34,506 nt of DNA from a bacterium (lineage in GTDB: Bacteria; Fidelibacterota; UBA8477; JABMPR01), in NCBI GenBank assembly GCA_013202895.1, contig JABMPR010000146.1, positions 1-34,506 of the forward strand, written 5' to 3'. Shown in pieces: positions 7,652 to 16,947 of this stretch; the first letter of the stretch is position 1, and every line of letters starts with the position of its first letter. Under the pieces are notes generated by a model. It ran no database searches. It had not been told where the DNA came from and saw only the letters and a list, made by a program, of their open reading frames with translations. The translations under genes were made by a program, and so were the position numbers.

Positions 7652-10600
7652 CTACTTGATTACAGCAAATTTGTTGATATGATTCCCAATACCGGGGGCT
7701 TCGATATGATAGAGATATATGCCGTAGGCAATTTCCAAACCATCTCGAGAAAGTAGATTCCAGGATTCTGCCCCATCCCAGATTTCGGAGCTATGTTCAA
7801 TTGTATTAATATATTTTCCACTCAAGGAATAGATCCGGATCGTGCATTCTGGAGGCAAATGGATAAAGTCAATCTTGCGGATTCCCCTACCAGTGTCATA
7901 GAGATGTTGGGGTTCCCAGGATGCTGTAACCACATAAGGATTTGGGACCACTGCAATGTCTTCCAGCAGATTGGCCGAAACGGCGTGATCTATCATGGCA
8001 GCTGAGGTTGTAAAGTTTAAGATATCCAAGGCTGAGAATGGTTTCTTGACCTTGATGATGAACTGATCGCCAGGCTTTGGTGCCCAATCATCCCAGATTC
8101 CTGACATATTTCTGGCAACTGAGTTCTCAGTCCCAAACCAGATAGTTCCGTCAGCCAACTCTTCGATAACCTGAAGTTTATTCGTCCCAAACGCAACGAT
8201 ATCATGTTTTGTCAGGGCCGTGTAGGTCGTATCACCTGAAAAATCGATAATGTTGTAACCCTTACTGGTTGCGATGTGGACTAATCCATTGGAATCTACC
8301 ATCACATCACGGACCTTCTTATCCAGCAGACTATCCTGATTTGAAAAGGTTATGGCACTGTCGACCAAATTATAAATTGCCAATCCTTTCTGCGTTCCTA
8401 TGAACAATTCATTCCCGGATAAATCAAGTGATAAAATCCGGTCACTGGGTAGATCAGAATTGTCTTCATTCACATACCAGAAGCTGCTGTCAGCAGGCTC
8501 ATAGAATTCCAGACCTTCAGATTTTGTACCAACCACTATTTTCCCATTTCCAAGATCCAGAAGATCTATGGATTCATTCTCCAGGATACCAGTGATAATT
8601 GTATCTCCTGAAATCGTGGCGAAGGTATCAGCCTGCCAATCGATGGTTGTGATCTTATTCTCGCCGTATATATAAGCTATAGATGACCGGTGCCAATCCC
8701 AGCGCAGAAGGCCTTTAGCTGAAATTGACCACAGGATGCCCTCTGAATCTTCCAGAACTTTATCAAAACTGACATAGTCCTGTTTATCATTTTCAGCATT
8801 CCCGCTTATGACCATATCGATTGAATAAGAATCCCAGCCCAAGGGTGTGTGCCTGTTGATTCCGTTTACCGAGCCGACTAATAAATCACCACTATTACTG
8901 AAGCTGAAATCCCTGACGTTGTTTGATAGTAATCCCACATCAGTAGTTATTGATGTCCAGGATTGACCATCATATACTCCAATTCCGTCTCCATTTGTCG
9001 CACAGATGATCAGATCGTCCCAGTTGACGATATCCATGATATCACCGGCTTTTGATCTGGTATTGAGTTTCCAGGTCACTCTTCGCTCACCACCAGCCTT
9101 AATGGTGGGATAGAAAATTGAAGCGGGTCTTATCAATGTATCTGAAACTGATGGTGCCAGCATTACGACTGGCAGATCATTGGTTAGGTCATGCATGCTG
9201 AAGGCGAGGCGTTTATTATCAATTGATGTATCGGTGACACTTGAATTGATAGTCAATAGATAATCAAAGGGAACGGCTTTATAATCTACAGTGTTGTATT
9301 TTTCAGCAGTGACCAAAATTTTAAAGTTCAGCCCCTGTGTCATCCAGCCAGTTTCAGCAGAAAGCAAAGCAGTCTCATCATTGGTAACATTCACTCTAAA
9401 GCCCTGGGTTACCAATTCTCGATCTTCACCCGAAAAGTTAGTTCGATCGCTAAGCAATATTTCGCCGGTTGATAAGTTTTCAAGGGCATAGGATGTTGTC
9501 ACCCGGGCAAGTTCGTCAATGTCATTGACGTCAATATTGGGTTCACCCAAATCGGGCTTTGCATTTGCCTGAGTACCGGAAGGATTGAATATGGGATCCC
9601 AGTTATCTTGGTTGGGATCACCGCCAAGATTAAGGGTAGTTTCAGAACAGGGAGAGTCCGGATTACCCGTCTCATATTCATCGTTACAACCATCGATTCC
9701 TAGATCTTCATAAAGCGGTTCCCAGCCATCCCAGACCCCCAAACTTGGAAAGAGGATAAAACTGGTATCGGGGATGTCTACAAAATACTGGAACACCGTC
9801 GAATCCCCGGAAGGTACAGTTTGAGTATCTACAAATGTTGTGTAAAAGATATAGTTTGCATAGATAAATTGGGTGGTGTTCTCAGTGATATTTTGAATAA
9901 CCTGAACGTTGTTAAGATTGATGTGAAGTGTGTCCGAATTGGGGGGAATTTGCATTCCAAGAGTAGGTGACAGTTGCACTAACACACTATCATCGGTCCA
10001 TGTTCGCCAATCCCCATCATTATCCACTCCATCCTCGGACCAGTCGCGAAAAGTTATCTGATACTGGTCATTGTTCCGGATAAACGATGGATCAACAACA
10101 CTTACCTCGAGTGAACCAGTCCCCAGTGTGGTGGCATCGTCAGCTAGAATTTCAGGAGCGATATATGCCATGGCAGGTGCATTAGGCACTACAGAGACAG
10201 TATTGATGGCAAATTTTACAGGGTCACCTGTGGCGTTGATCTCAATTTTTTTAGTACACTCTGAAGGTGTGATCGGTGGTCGCAGATCAACCTCTGATAT
10301 TCCGCGCTCATAAAAATCATAATCAAATCCATAATCATAAGCCACGATAGCATAATAATAGGTTTGTCCATTCTCCACGGTAGAGTCTGTCCAGGAATGG
10401 CGTAAACCGGTATCTGTACCCATGTCCAGGTGGATACCATTCAAACCGTGGGGGTGGGGTCCGGTCAGACCATCGGCCTTGTCAAATTGGGCAATTGGCT
10501 TGTTAAAAGTCTGGTTCCCATAGGTATCTGTAATGTTCCATATTTCATTAAACGCCGGATCGGTAGCACGGTAAATGCGATAACCTTCAAAATCCTTCCC

Positions 10601-12433
10601 ATAGATGGGATCAACACTTAATTCGGCTTTATCATCCCAATAAAGGGTTACCCTGCCATCCCCCGGGACAGCGGACATATGGGGAAGATTTGGCGGCTTG
10701 GCAAAGTTGTAATCACTGTTATAGATTTGCTGCATGGTTTCGGCATTGCGCAAGATGTCCTCATAATCATTTCCGAAAATAAGAGCAACTGCAAATTTAC
10801 GTTCTTCCATTTGAGGCAGAGCAAAGTAAGCCGAACCATACATAAATGTTAAATCAACGGTTTGAAATATGTCGGTAAAGGATCCGGGTGCAAGCTGTGA
10901 CCAGGCTGTTGCATCGTAGGTGAGATTAATACCCGGCCAGGGACCTGCTGTAAAACTTGTCAAACCGATCTGATCCGATTCATCATTATCGGTGTATTCA
11001 AAATTTGGTTCTCCGGCATCAGGAATCCCGTTAGCCTCAGTACCATCAGCATCCGGTCCGATATATTCACCAAAATTTGGACCGATACCATCAGAACCGG
11101 TATCGTCAACATAGGGATTCCAATCGCCATCATTATCAATCCCATCACTCTGGCTCTCGTCGACCATTCCGTCCTCATCATTATCGCGGTCATCGAGTGG
11201 ATTTCCAGGAGATTCGAGATACTTCCATCCAAAATAGGCTGGCACATAACCCTCGCTGCTATTGGTCCAAAGATCATGATCCCATTGATAAACTATATCG
11301 TTCCCCGTGTCAAACCAGGCATCATCATCTCGTTGATCCCCATCATCTCCCACATCGGCATCACCATACATACCGAAAACAAATTTCTCGTAATCCCAGG
11401 AACTGATATTCCGGATCCAATATGTGAAGATGAGGATATCTTCAGCGGCAGGATGAGCCCACTGGTAACCTCTTGCTGCTACATCCACTCCAATCCCCCG
11501 TTTGAAACCATCATAAATGTAATACTCAATTGGTCCGTCAGAGGTGTTTGCACGGTTTGAGAAGGTCTTTAAACGTATTTGATGATCATTAATCAGGGAA
11601 TCAATTTCATACCATTTATCTTCAAGGACTCTGATGGCATCCGGGCGTCTCCCTTCGCGTACATCCAGGGCTGCTGCCCGATTTACATCTCGAACATAAC
11701 CAGAAAACGATGTCACCATATCCGTGAGTAGCGCATATTCATCGGAGTCAGGATCGGCAAATTGGACGATCTCACCAGTATGGATTATATCATCCAGCAA
11801 TACGGGGAAATGTTTAAACTCATCATTATTGAAATCGTCCATGTGGAAATAGCTTTCCTGATCGGCACGATTGTATTGACCGTATTGCCCAGCCCATTTA
11901 TTGTTCCAATCCGCTGGCAAATCTGGCCAACTCTCGGGCCAGGACAAGCTGTCATCGCTCATGGCAATCAGTGAGTCATTGGCATTGGCATAACCGAGCC
12001 GAGGCTCAAATTGCCAGAGATAATCATCAGAGGGGGGTTTTTCAATCGAACTGGATGGCATGCCTTCACTGAGAATGTGTATCGGAACACCGCTGACCGC
12101 ACTCGGCGTTTCTGCAGCCACCAGGGGTGAAAATTCGGCCAAATAAGAATGACCACTCCCAATGGGGTATATTCCACAATCATAACGACCCGGTGAATGA
12201 CCATAATCGGCAATTGCGCCATAATTGGTAAAACGGGTAAGTATCTTGTTGCCATTGTGGACACCAAGCCTGCGATTGCCATGTTGGTTGGCATCGACAC
12301 CGAGGCTACCCATTTTACGAAGATTGTTTGTTTTGGGCTGTTTGTTTTTGACAGTACCAGCTGCTCCTAGCATTAGTGGAGTGGCGAGAAAGCTTATCAG
12401 CAGAATCGAAATGTATGTTTTGATTATATTCAT
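7652..12433 (-). CDS. Giant secreted multidomain protein, cassette B (FN3, Asp-rich modules, Reg_prop propeller, sorting tail)
   Basis: This encodes 1593 residues with a signal peptide (MNIIKTYISILLISFLATPL, cleavage shortly after). Recognisable parts in order: an Asp-rich calcium-binding-like stretch at about 411-491 (repeated DNDxDG and DGIDNDGDW turns); an FN3-like domain at about 584-714 (GRVTLYWDD, then EGYRIYRATD); a second Asp-rich module with two Cys at about 896-981 (DGCNDEYE, GGDPNQDNWDP); propeller repeats like those in two-component regulators (about 1129-1449; LLVGSVNGINRH, LFIGTQKGLAIYN); and a C-terminal sorting-like domain from about 1493 (VVPNPYV, CTIRIYSLSG, ending KFAVIK). 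I chose ATG 12433, which has AAGG seven nt upstream. ATG 12451 overlaps the receptor stop as ATGA but lacks a ribosome site. It is a paralog of the cassette A protein. Function is unknown; a cell-surface role is inferred. Confidence 0.85.
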   Translation of the reverse strand: MNIIKTYISILLISFLATPLMLGAAGTVKNKQPKTNNLRKMGSLGVDANQHGNRRLGVHNGNKILTRFTNYGAIADYGHSPGRYDCGIYPIGSGHSYLAEFSPLVAAETPSAVSGVPIHILSEGMPSSSIEKPPSDDYLWQFEPRLGYANANDSLIAMSDDSLSWPESWPDLPADWNNKWAGQYGQYNRADQESYFHMDDFNNDEFKHFPVLLDDIIHTGEIVQFADPDSDEYALLTDMVTSFSGYVRDVNRAAALDVREGRRPDAIRVLEDKWYEIDSLINDHQIRLKTFSNRANTSDGPIEYYIYDGFKRGIGVDVAARGYQWAHPAAEDILIFTYWIRNISSWDYEKFVFGMYGDADVGDDGDQRDDDAWFDTGNDIVYQWDHDLWTNSSEGYVPAYFGWKYLESPGNPLDDRDNDEDGMVDESQSDGIDNDGDWNPYVDDTGSDGIGPNFGEYIGPDADGTEANGIPDAGEPNFEYTDNDESDQIGLTSFTAGPWPGINLTYDATAWSQLAPGSFTDIFQTVDLTFMYGSAYFALPQMEERKFAVALIFGNDYEDILRNAETMQQIYNSDYNFAKPPNLPHMSAVPGDGRVTLYWDDKAELSVDPIYGKDFEGYRIYRATDPAFNEIWNITDTYGNQTFNKPIAQFDKADGLTGPHPHGLNGIHLDMGTDTGLRHSWTDSTVENGQTYYYAIVAYDYGFDYDFYERGISEVDLRPPITPSECTKKIEINATGDPVKFAINTVSVVPNAPAMAYIAPEILADDATTLGTGSLEVSVVDPSFIRNNDQYQITFRDWSEDGVDNDGDWRTWTDDSVLVQLSPTLGMQIPPNSDTLHINLNNVQVIQNITENTTQFIYANYIFYTTFVDTQTVPSGDSTVFQYFVDIPDTSFILFPSLGVWDGWEPLYEDLGIDGCNDEYETGNPDSPCSETTLNLGGDPNQDNWDPIFNPSGTQANAKPDLGEPNIDVNDIDELARVTTSYALENLSTGEILLSDRTNFSGEDRELVTQGFRVNVTNDETALLSAETGWMTQGLNFKILVTAEKYNTVDYKAVPFDYLLTINSSVTDTSIDNKRLAFSMHDLTNDLPVVMLAPSVSDTLIRPASIFYPTIKAGGERRVTWKLNTRSKAGDIMDIVNWDDLIICATNGDGIGVYDGQSWTSITTDVGLLSNNVRDFSFSNSGDLLVGSVNGINRHTPLGWDSYSIDMVISGNAENDKQDYVSFDKVLEDSEGILWSISAKGLLRWDWHRSSIAYIYGENKITTIDWQADTFATISGDTIITGILENESIDLLDLGNGKIVVGTKSEGLEFYEPADSSFWYVNEDNSDLPSDRILSLDLSGNELFIGTQKGLAIYNLVDSAITFSNQDSLLDKKVRDVMVDSNGLVHIATSKGYNIIDFSGDTTYTALTKHDIVAFGTNKLQVIEELADGTIWFGTENSVARNMSGIWDDWAPKPGDQFIIKVKKPFSALDILNFTTSAAMIDHAVSANLLEDIAVVPNPYVVTASWEPQHLYDTGRGIRKIDFIHLPPECTIRIYSLSGKYINTIEHSSEIWDGAESWNLLSRDGLEIAYGIYLYHIEAPGIGNHINKFAVIK

Positions 12434-12447
12434 GAATATGCCTTGCC

Positions 12448-15400
12448 TCATAGTGAGGTTGAAATGCCAATTCGGATTTGTCTGGGGGATGAATAATAGC
12501 CCGGGCGATTCAGATATTCTTCCAAAGTATTATAATCCCAGTTCGGGTCTTCCGATGTATAGGTTGGAATGAGTGAATATCCAGAGCGGCCTGTATCGGA
12601 AAAGACCACAACTTCGTTTCGGATATCAAGGAGGTTATAAACATTGGCTGTGAAACTTATTTCACGACCCATGACTGAGATCGATTTTGTGAGGCGCATG
12701 TCAACATTTACGTTCTGCGGACGACGGCCACTATTTTCGAAGCTTCCCCCTTCAAGATTTGGTGTCTCGGGTGTATAAGGCAATCCAGATCCATACTCTC
12801 CTATAAAACTTAGATTAATTTTGTAGGGTAATCGGAACAGGACGGAGCCATTTAAAGTATGGCGCTGATCCCAATCCAAAGATACCAACTGCTTCTCAGA
12901 ATCCCGATTGTTTTGAGCATCCCAGAAGGCTGAGCGTGGGTCTGATGCATTTCCCTCAGCAATACTGAAGGTATAATCAACGTTGGCGGAAAAACCATTG
13001 GAAAGCCGTTTAGTTAGCGATACCGTAACTCCTTTAACGTTGCCATAATCACGGTTGACATAAACTCCGTAAACTTCATTTGTAAATGTGGACACGATCT
13101 TGGAGCCTAGCAGGTTATTAATATCCTTATAAAATCCAGTTACATCGATACCAATATTTTCACCGAACTGTTGCTGAAAGCCGATCTCGTACTGGACGGT
13201 CTTTTGTGGCTCCAGATCCGCATTTCCCATAGTCGCTGAAGCAACGCTACCGCCAGCAGGTACTTCAAAATCCGGATTTATATACAGGTACGTGTAACTT
13301 GGAATCTGGAAAAAATGACCGTAAGAGAAATGCAGAACACCCTTATCAGTGATGGGATACGCTATGGCCAATCGAGGACTAACCTGGATTTTCCTGGAAG
13401 CTTCTTTAAACCAATATTCCAAACGATCAGCATTGGTCTTGGCATTTTCTGAAACTCCTTCGTCTTCAGAAATAAGACCATCCTCATTCAAATCATGAAA
13501 ACGGTTTATCAATTTGAGAGGACGTAGTGGATTTGGATCTGCCGGATCCGTTAGTGTCGCACCATCAGGTTCAAAAATCTCATATCTCAATCCCGCATTT
13601 ACAATCATGTCGACGACTTCGATTTTGTCCTGGGTATAAACTGCGAATTCGTAAGGGTTACGGACCATCTGGCTATAATTCGGTGTGGATTCACTCACAT
13701 CCGGTGTCAATATTTGCGGATAATTGAAGTCAGGAGGATCATACAAAACTGAAAAATCCCTGCGAAAGATACTGGTATATTTGAATTCTAGCCCCGCTTG
13801 AAGTTGATGCATACTATTGATCTGGTTGGTCATATCAAATTTTAGCAGCTGGCTCCGGGTCATGCGATACAAATGGTACTTTGCGATTCCTCCCAGATTG
13901 AATTTTTCGCCTGTGGATGCATCAAGAATATTGTTGTCATTTTCATAGCCCGCTAAATCTTCAGGATTGTAAGCCGTTGGTTCCGGCATATCGAAGTCTG
14001 AAATTTTGAACATATTAGAAAGAAAATACCTGTTCCAGTCCACGTCATAGAGTTCTTTGTAATAAGAGCGTCCAAAATTGCCGAGAATGGATGCTTTTAT
14101 GGAATAGAAGGCTGTCGAGCTGAGGGTGTGTTGAAGGACCAGCCCAATGTTCATATTATTTCCATACGCCGTTGCCCGACCCTCGGGTGTGTATTTCCAG
14201 GCTAAAGAGTTACTGTTATAGGTGCTTGATTTACCATAAAGGACATTCAGGGAGGCTTTCAAGCTCTGACTGAATCGATGGGTGATCTTACCCTGTAAAT
14301 TTAGGCTGGTCGAGTTATACAGCGGAACGACAGCATTGTCACCCCGATTATTGGTCCATTCACCGTTTCCATCATCATCTATGTAGTACTCTCCACTAAG
14401 CCGACCATCTCCGTTAATATCCTCAACTATATATGGAATATCTATACCGGGATCCCAGGCCCCATTCCGGTTTTGATCAATATATTCGAAATTACCTCCC
14501 AGCCCCTCCAATTCCTCCAGAGTTATAAATTGAACCCGATCGCCGCCATCCCAGATTCCGTTTCCGGCTTCTCTAAAATCGCCAGCGTTGTTGCCTTCCG
14601 TACCGTCTGGATTAAGGTAGGGATCCCAGTTGTCACCATTGGGGTCCATTCCAAGATACAGCGGCGTATTTGAACATCCCCCTTCCCCATTTTCATAGTC
14701 ATCTCCACATCCGTCTGACCCAAGATCAATAAAATCAGAGAATGGTTCTCCATTCTCAACGGGCATGGTGTTGGCCTTATCCCAAAAGAATGAATCCGAT
14801 TTGAATCGCCGAACGCCGTATAGACGACCCGCAACATCTTCATAGCGACCAGAGGTAAAGAAAGAAGTTTTGGATGAGAAGCCTGGAACCGGGCCGCTTA
14901 AACTCCATTGGATATCATGTCTGCCCTGGGGAGTGAATACATCAGAATCCAATCCTAATAGATCAACTTTAGTAATATCAAGATTATCTTTAATCTCCAA
15001 GTCAGCGGGGATCAGACCCAGATAAATTTCTGGATCGGTTGATAAATAGCGACCAAAGCGATAGGTCAATTCACCAGAATATTTGTTTAAGCTACCATCT
15101 TTGGTTATGATATTAATGATCCCTGACATGGCCTGTCCGTATTCAGCATTAAAGGTACCTGAAATCACCTGAAGTTCCTGGATTGCATTATTTTCAATGC
15201 CGACACCCATATTTTGACCATATGAATTGGTTACCGGAATACCGTCAATCAAGTACCCTACTTCAGAGGAACGACCTCCACGGATATGAATTGCACCGCC
15301 GGCATCCACCACCACACCGGCCTGGAGAGACACTGCAGCTTGAAACGACTCCACGGGAAGGGCTTCTAGTTCCTCGGCACTGATATTTGCCTGAGCATGG

Positions 15401-15777
15401 GTGATATCAGCCTGGATCATAGATCGATCTGCGGTCACAGTAACCACATCTCCTTCAATGATGCTCAATGTCATCTTGATGTCCTGGGTGGTGGTCAGGT
15501 CGACCATAACCCTGATACCCTCAATAACCTGCTCGGAATATCCAATCATGGAACATCTCAATTCATATTCACCGGGGGGCGTATTTAGAATCAAATATCT
15601 GCCATTCAGATCGGTAGCTGCTCCTTGTCCAGTTGCAGGTAAAAAGACATTCACACCAATAAGGGGCTCTCCCGTGCTTACATCAGTCACACGGCCGATG
15701 ATCTTGCCAGATGTCCCCGCAAAAAGAAAATTTATCCCAATCGATAGAATTATGAATATCCGACTTAGCTGTTTCAT
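12448..15777 (-). CDS. TonB-dependent receptor with carboxypeptidase-regulatory-like domain, cassette B
   Basis: This 1109-aa outer-membrane receptor starts with a signal peptide (residues 1-20), then a carboxypeptidase-regulatory-like beta-sandwich (about 21-108; GRVTDVSTGEPLIGVNV). A TonB plug follows (about 110-230) with IHIRGGRSSEVGYLIDGIPV and SGTFNAEYGQAMSGIINIIT, then a large beta-barrel to the end (QIRIGISTSL). Between the first barrel strands, about residues 347-480 form an Asp/Asn-Gly-rich insert with two Cys and several DxDGDG-type turns (DPNGDNWDP, EDINGDGRL, DDDGNGEW), a likely calcium-binding extracellular loop. Such receptors import large ligands or, as SusC-like proteins, work with surface partners; the substrate cannot be read. 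Its stop lies within a few bases of the start of the giant secreted protein. Confidence 0.92.
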   Translation of the reverse strand: MKQLSRIFIILSIGINFLFAGTSGKIIGRVTDVSTGEPLIGVNVFLPATGQGAATDLNGRYLILNTPPGEYELRCSMIGYSEQVIEGIRVMVDLTTTQDIKMTLSIIEGDVVTVTADRSMIQADITHAQANISAEELEALPVESFQAAVSLQAGVVVDAGGAIHIRGGRSSEVGYLIDGIPVTNSYGQNMGVGIENNAIQELQVISGTFNAEYGQAMSGIINIITKDGSLNKYSGELTYRFGRYLSTDPEIYLGLIPADLEIKDNLDITKVDLLGLDSDVFTPQGRHDIQWSLSGPVPGFSSKTSFFTSGRYEDVAGRLYGVRRFKSDSFFWDKANTMPVENGEPFSDFIDLGSDGCGDDYENGEGGCSNTPLYLGMDPNGDNWDPYLNPDGTEGNNAGDFREAGNGIWDGGDRVQFITLEELEGLGGNFEYIDQNRNGAWDPGIDIPYIVEDINGDGRLSGEYYIDDDGNGEWTNNRGDNAVVPLYNSTSLNLQGKITHRFSQSLKASLNVLYGKSSTYNSNSLAWKYTPEGRATAYGNNMNIGLVLQHTLSSTAFYSIKASILGNFGRSYYKELYDVDWNRYFLSNMFKISDFDMPEPTAYNPEDLAGYENDNNILDASTGEKFNLGGIAKYHLYRMTRSQLLKFDMTNQINSMHQLQAGLEFKYTSIFRRDFSVLYDPPDFNYPQILTPDVSESTPNYSQMVRNPYEFAVYTQDKIEVVDMIVNAGLRYEIFEPDGATLTDPADPNPLRPLKLINRFHDLNEDGLISEDEGVSENAKTNADRLEYWFKEASRKIQVSPRLAIAYPITDKGVLHFSYGHFFQIPSYTYLYINPDFEVPAGGSVASATMGNADLEPQKTVQYEIGFQQQFGENIGIDVTGFYKDINNLLGSKIVSTFTNEVYGVYVNRDYGNVKGVTVSLTKRLSNGFSANVDYTFSIAEGNASDPRSAFWDAQNNRDSEKQLVSLDWDQRHTLNGSVLFRLPYKINLSFIGEYGSGLPYTPETPNLEGGSFENSGRRPQNVNVDMRLTKSISVMGREISFTANVYNLLDIRNEVVVFSDTGRSGYSLIPTYTSEDPNWDYNTLEEYLNRPGYYSSPRQIRIGISTSL

Positions 15778-15823
15778 ACCAGTCTCACTTCAATTTATGT
15801 TCAATACTCTATTATGCTAGAAA

Positions 15824-15855
15824 GGTACATTCTCGAAGTATGCTGAAAATGTACC
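15824..15855. repeat. Inverted repeat between cassettes A and B, 8-bp perfect arms
   Basis: GGTACATT (15824-15831) pairs perfectly with AATGTACC (15848-15855) around a 16-nt loop. It sits in the 115-bp gap between the cassette A PorV-like gene and the cassette B receptor, the largest gap inside the minus-strand block until the last genes. No T tract follows on the minus strand, so an operator or processing hairpin is as likely as a terminator. I see no convincing promoter hexamer pair beside it. Confidence 0.35.
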
Positions 15856-15892
15856 ATTGAAAGTTTGCGATCAATTGATGGTCGTATGATCA

Positions 15893-16936
15893 TCAAAAAT
15901 ATAAACTCAAGTTAAAGCGTTGGACTTCTTTCAATCTCCCAAAATCGCCATAAGCCCAATCAAATCTGAGTCCAGAACCTGACCCGAAGAGTGGGAGATC
16001 AAAGCCAGCACCGAATGTGAAGCTCTCTTCTCGCGCTTCAAGATTTGAGGAAGCCAGACTGGTGTTCGTTTCTACAAATTCAGATTTTAAACCAGCCCTG
16101 AGAAAGTATTTGTCCAGAATATTGAACTCTGCGCCCAGATTAACCGACTCATAATTGTCATTTGGATGGATGGCATCGGCTGCAACAGTCAGCTTGCTAA
16201 CCCCAAGTTCCAAAACATCCATAGCTACACCAACGCGAAAGATTAGAGGTAAATCCCAACTGTCCATGGACAAATCTGCTGGAATTGCAGGATTGTTGCC
16301 CTCCAGGCCAGGTGCAAGGTCAATACGTTCCAGGGCATCCCGTCCGGACATGGTCATGCTGGAGCCATAATTTGAGATACTCATACCCAGCCGCATATCC
16401 TTGAATTGGGTGCGAAACAATGTACCAACATCCAGAGCCATACCACTGGCTGTGCTATGCCAGATATTTTGTTGAATATATTTCAAATTAAACCCAATGG
16501 AAAATCTGTCAGTGAGTGATCGTGCAAGGCTCATTTGCAGAGCCAGGTCACTGGCTGCGAATTCTTCACCGGTCCCATTGGGTTCATATTCGGTTGTCAC
16601 AGGCATATCATCCATAGTCAATGAAGTCAGACTCAGCCCAACAGTTCCAATACCATAGAGTGGAAAAATGACGCCCATATAATTAATGGCAATATCGGCG
16701 ATCCAGTTATTGCGTTGAAACATGATTTCAGCGCCCGGGGCCAGAGCGATCCCGGCAGGATTCCAATACAGACCTGAGGCATCACGGCTCATGGCAACAT
16801 ATGCTTCTCCCATACCTGTTGCCCGACTACCTACCCCAATTTTCAGAAATTGAGCTGCGGTAGTCCCACCTTTATATTGTCCAAAGCTAAGTGAAACTGC
16901 ACAAACGAGGAGGACGATGATCAATAATTTTCTCAT
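15893..16936 (-). CDS. PorV/PorQ-family outer-membrane barrel, cassette A
   Basis: This encodes 347 residues: a signal peptide (MRKLLIIVLLVCAVSLSFGQ), then the family hallmark GTTAAQFLKIGVGSRATGMG and LYWNPAGIAL, amphipathic strands and a terminal Phe (NLSLYF). Its strand order and motifs (IGTVGLSLTSL, SLTDRFSIGFNLKYI, LPLIFRVGVAMDVL) match those of the cassette B protein throughout. I chose ATG 16936 because GGGAG lies seven nt upstream of it. The in-frame ATG at 16942 would leave only one base of spacing. The ribosome site overlaps the stop of the giant secreted protein, indicating coupling. A role as a T9SS cargo shuttle or partner barrel is inferred from PorV. Confidence 0.88.
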   Translation of the reverse strand: MRKLLIIVLLVCAVSLSFGQYKGGTTAAQFLKIGVGSRATGMGEAYVAMSRDASGLYWNPAGIALAPGAEIMFQRNNWIADIAINYMGVIFPLYGIGTVGLSLTSLTMDDMPVTTEYEPNGTGEEFAASDLALQMSLARSLTDRFSIGFNLKYIQQNIWHSTASGMALDVGTLFRTQFKDMRLGMSISNYGSSMTMSGRDALERIDLAPGLEGNNPAIPADLSMDSWDLPLIFRVGVAMDVLELGVSKLTVAADAIHPNDNYESVNLGAEFNILDKYFLRAGLKSEFVETNTSLASSNLEAREESFTFGAGFDLPLFGSGSGLRFDWAYGDFGRLKEVQRFNLSLYF

Positions 16937-16947
16937 GCTCATACTCC

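Noticed and set aside
15401-15820. 139-aa plus-strand open frame antisense to the cassette B receptor start
   Set aside because: The opposite strand encodes a clear signal peptide and carboxypeptidase-regulatory domain; the frame shows no family features.
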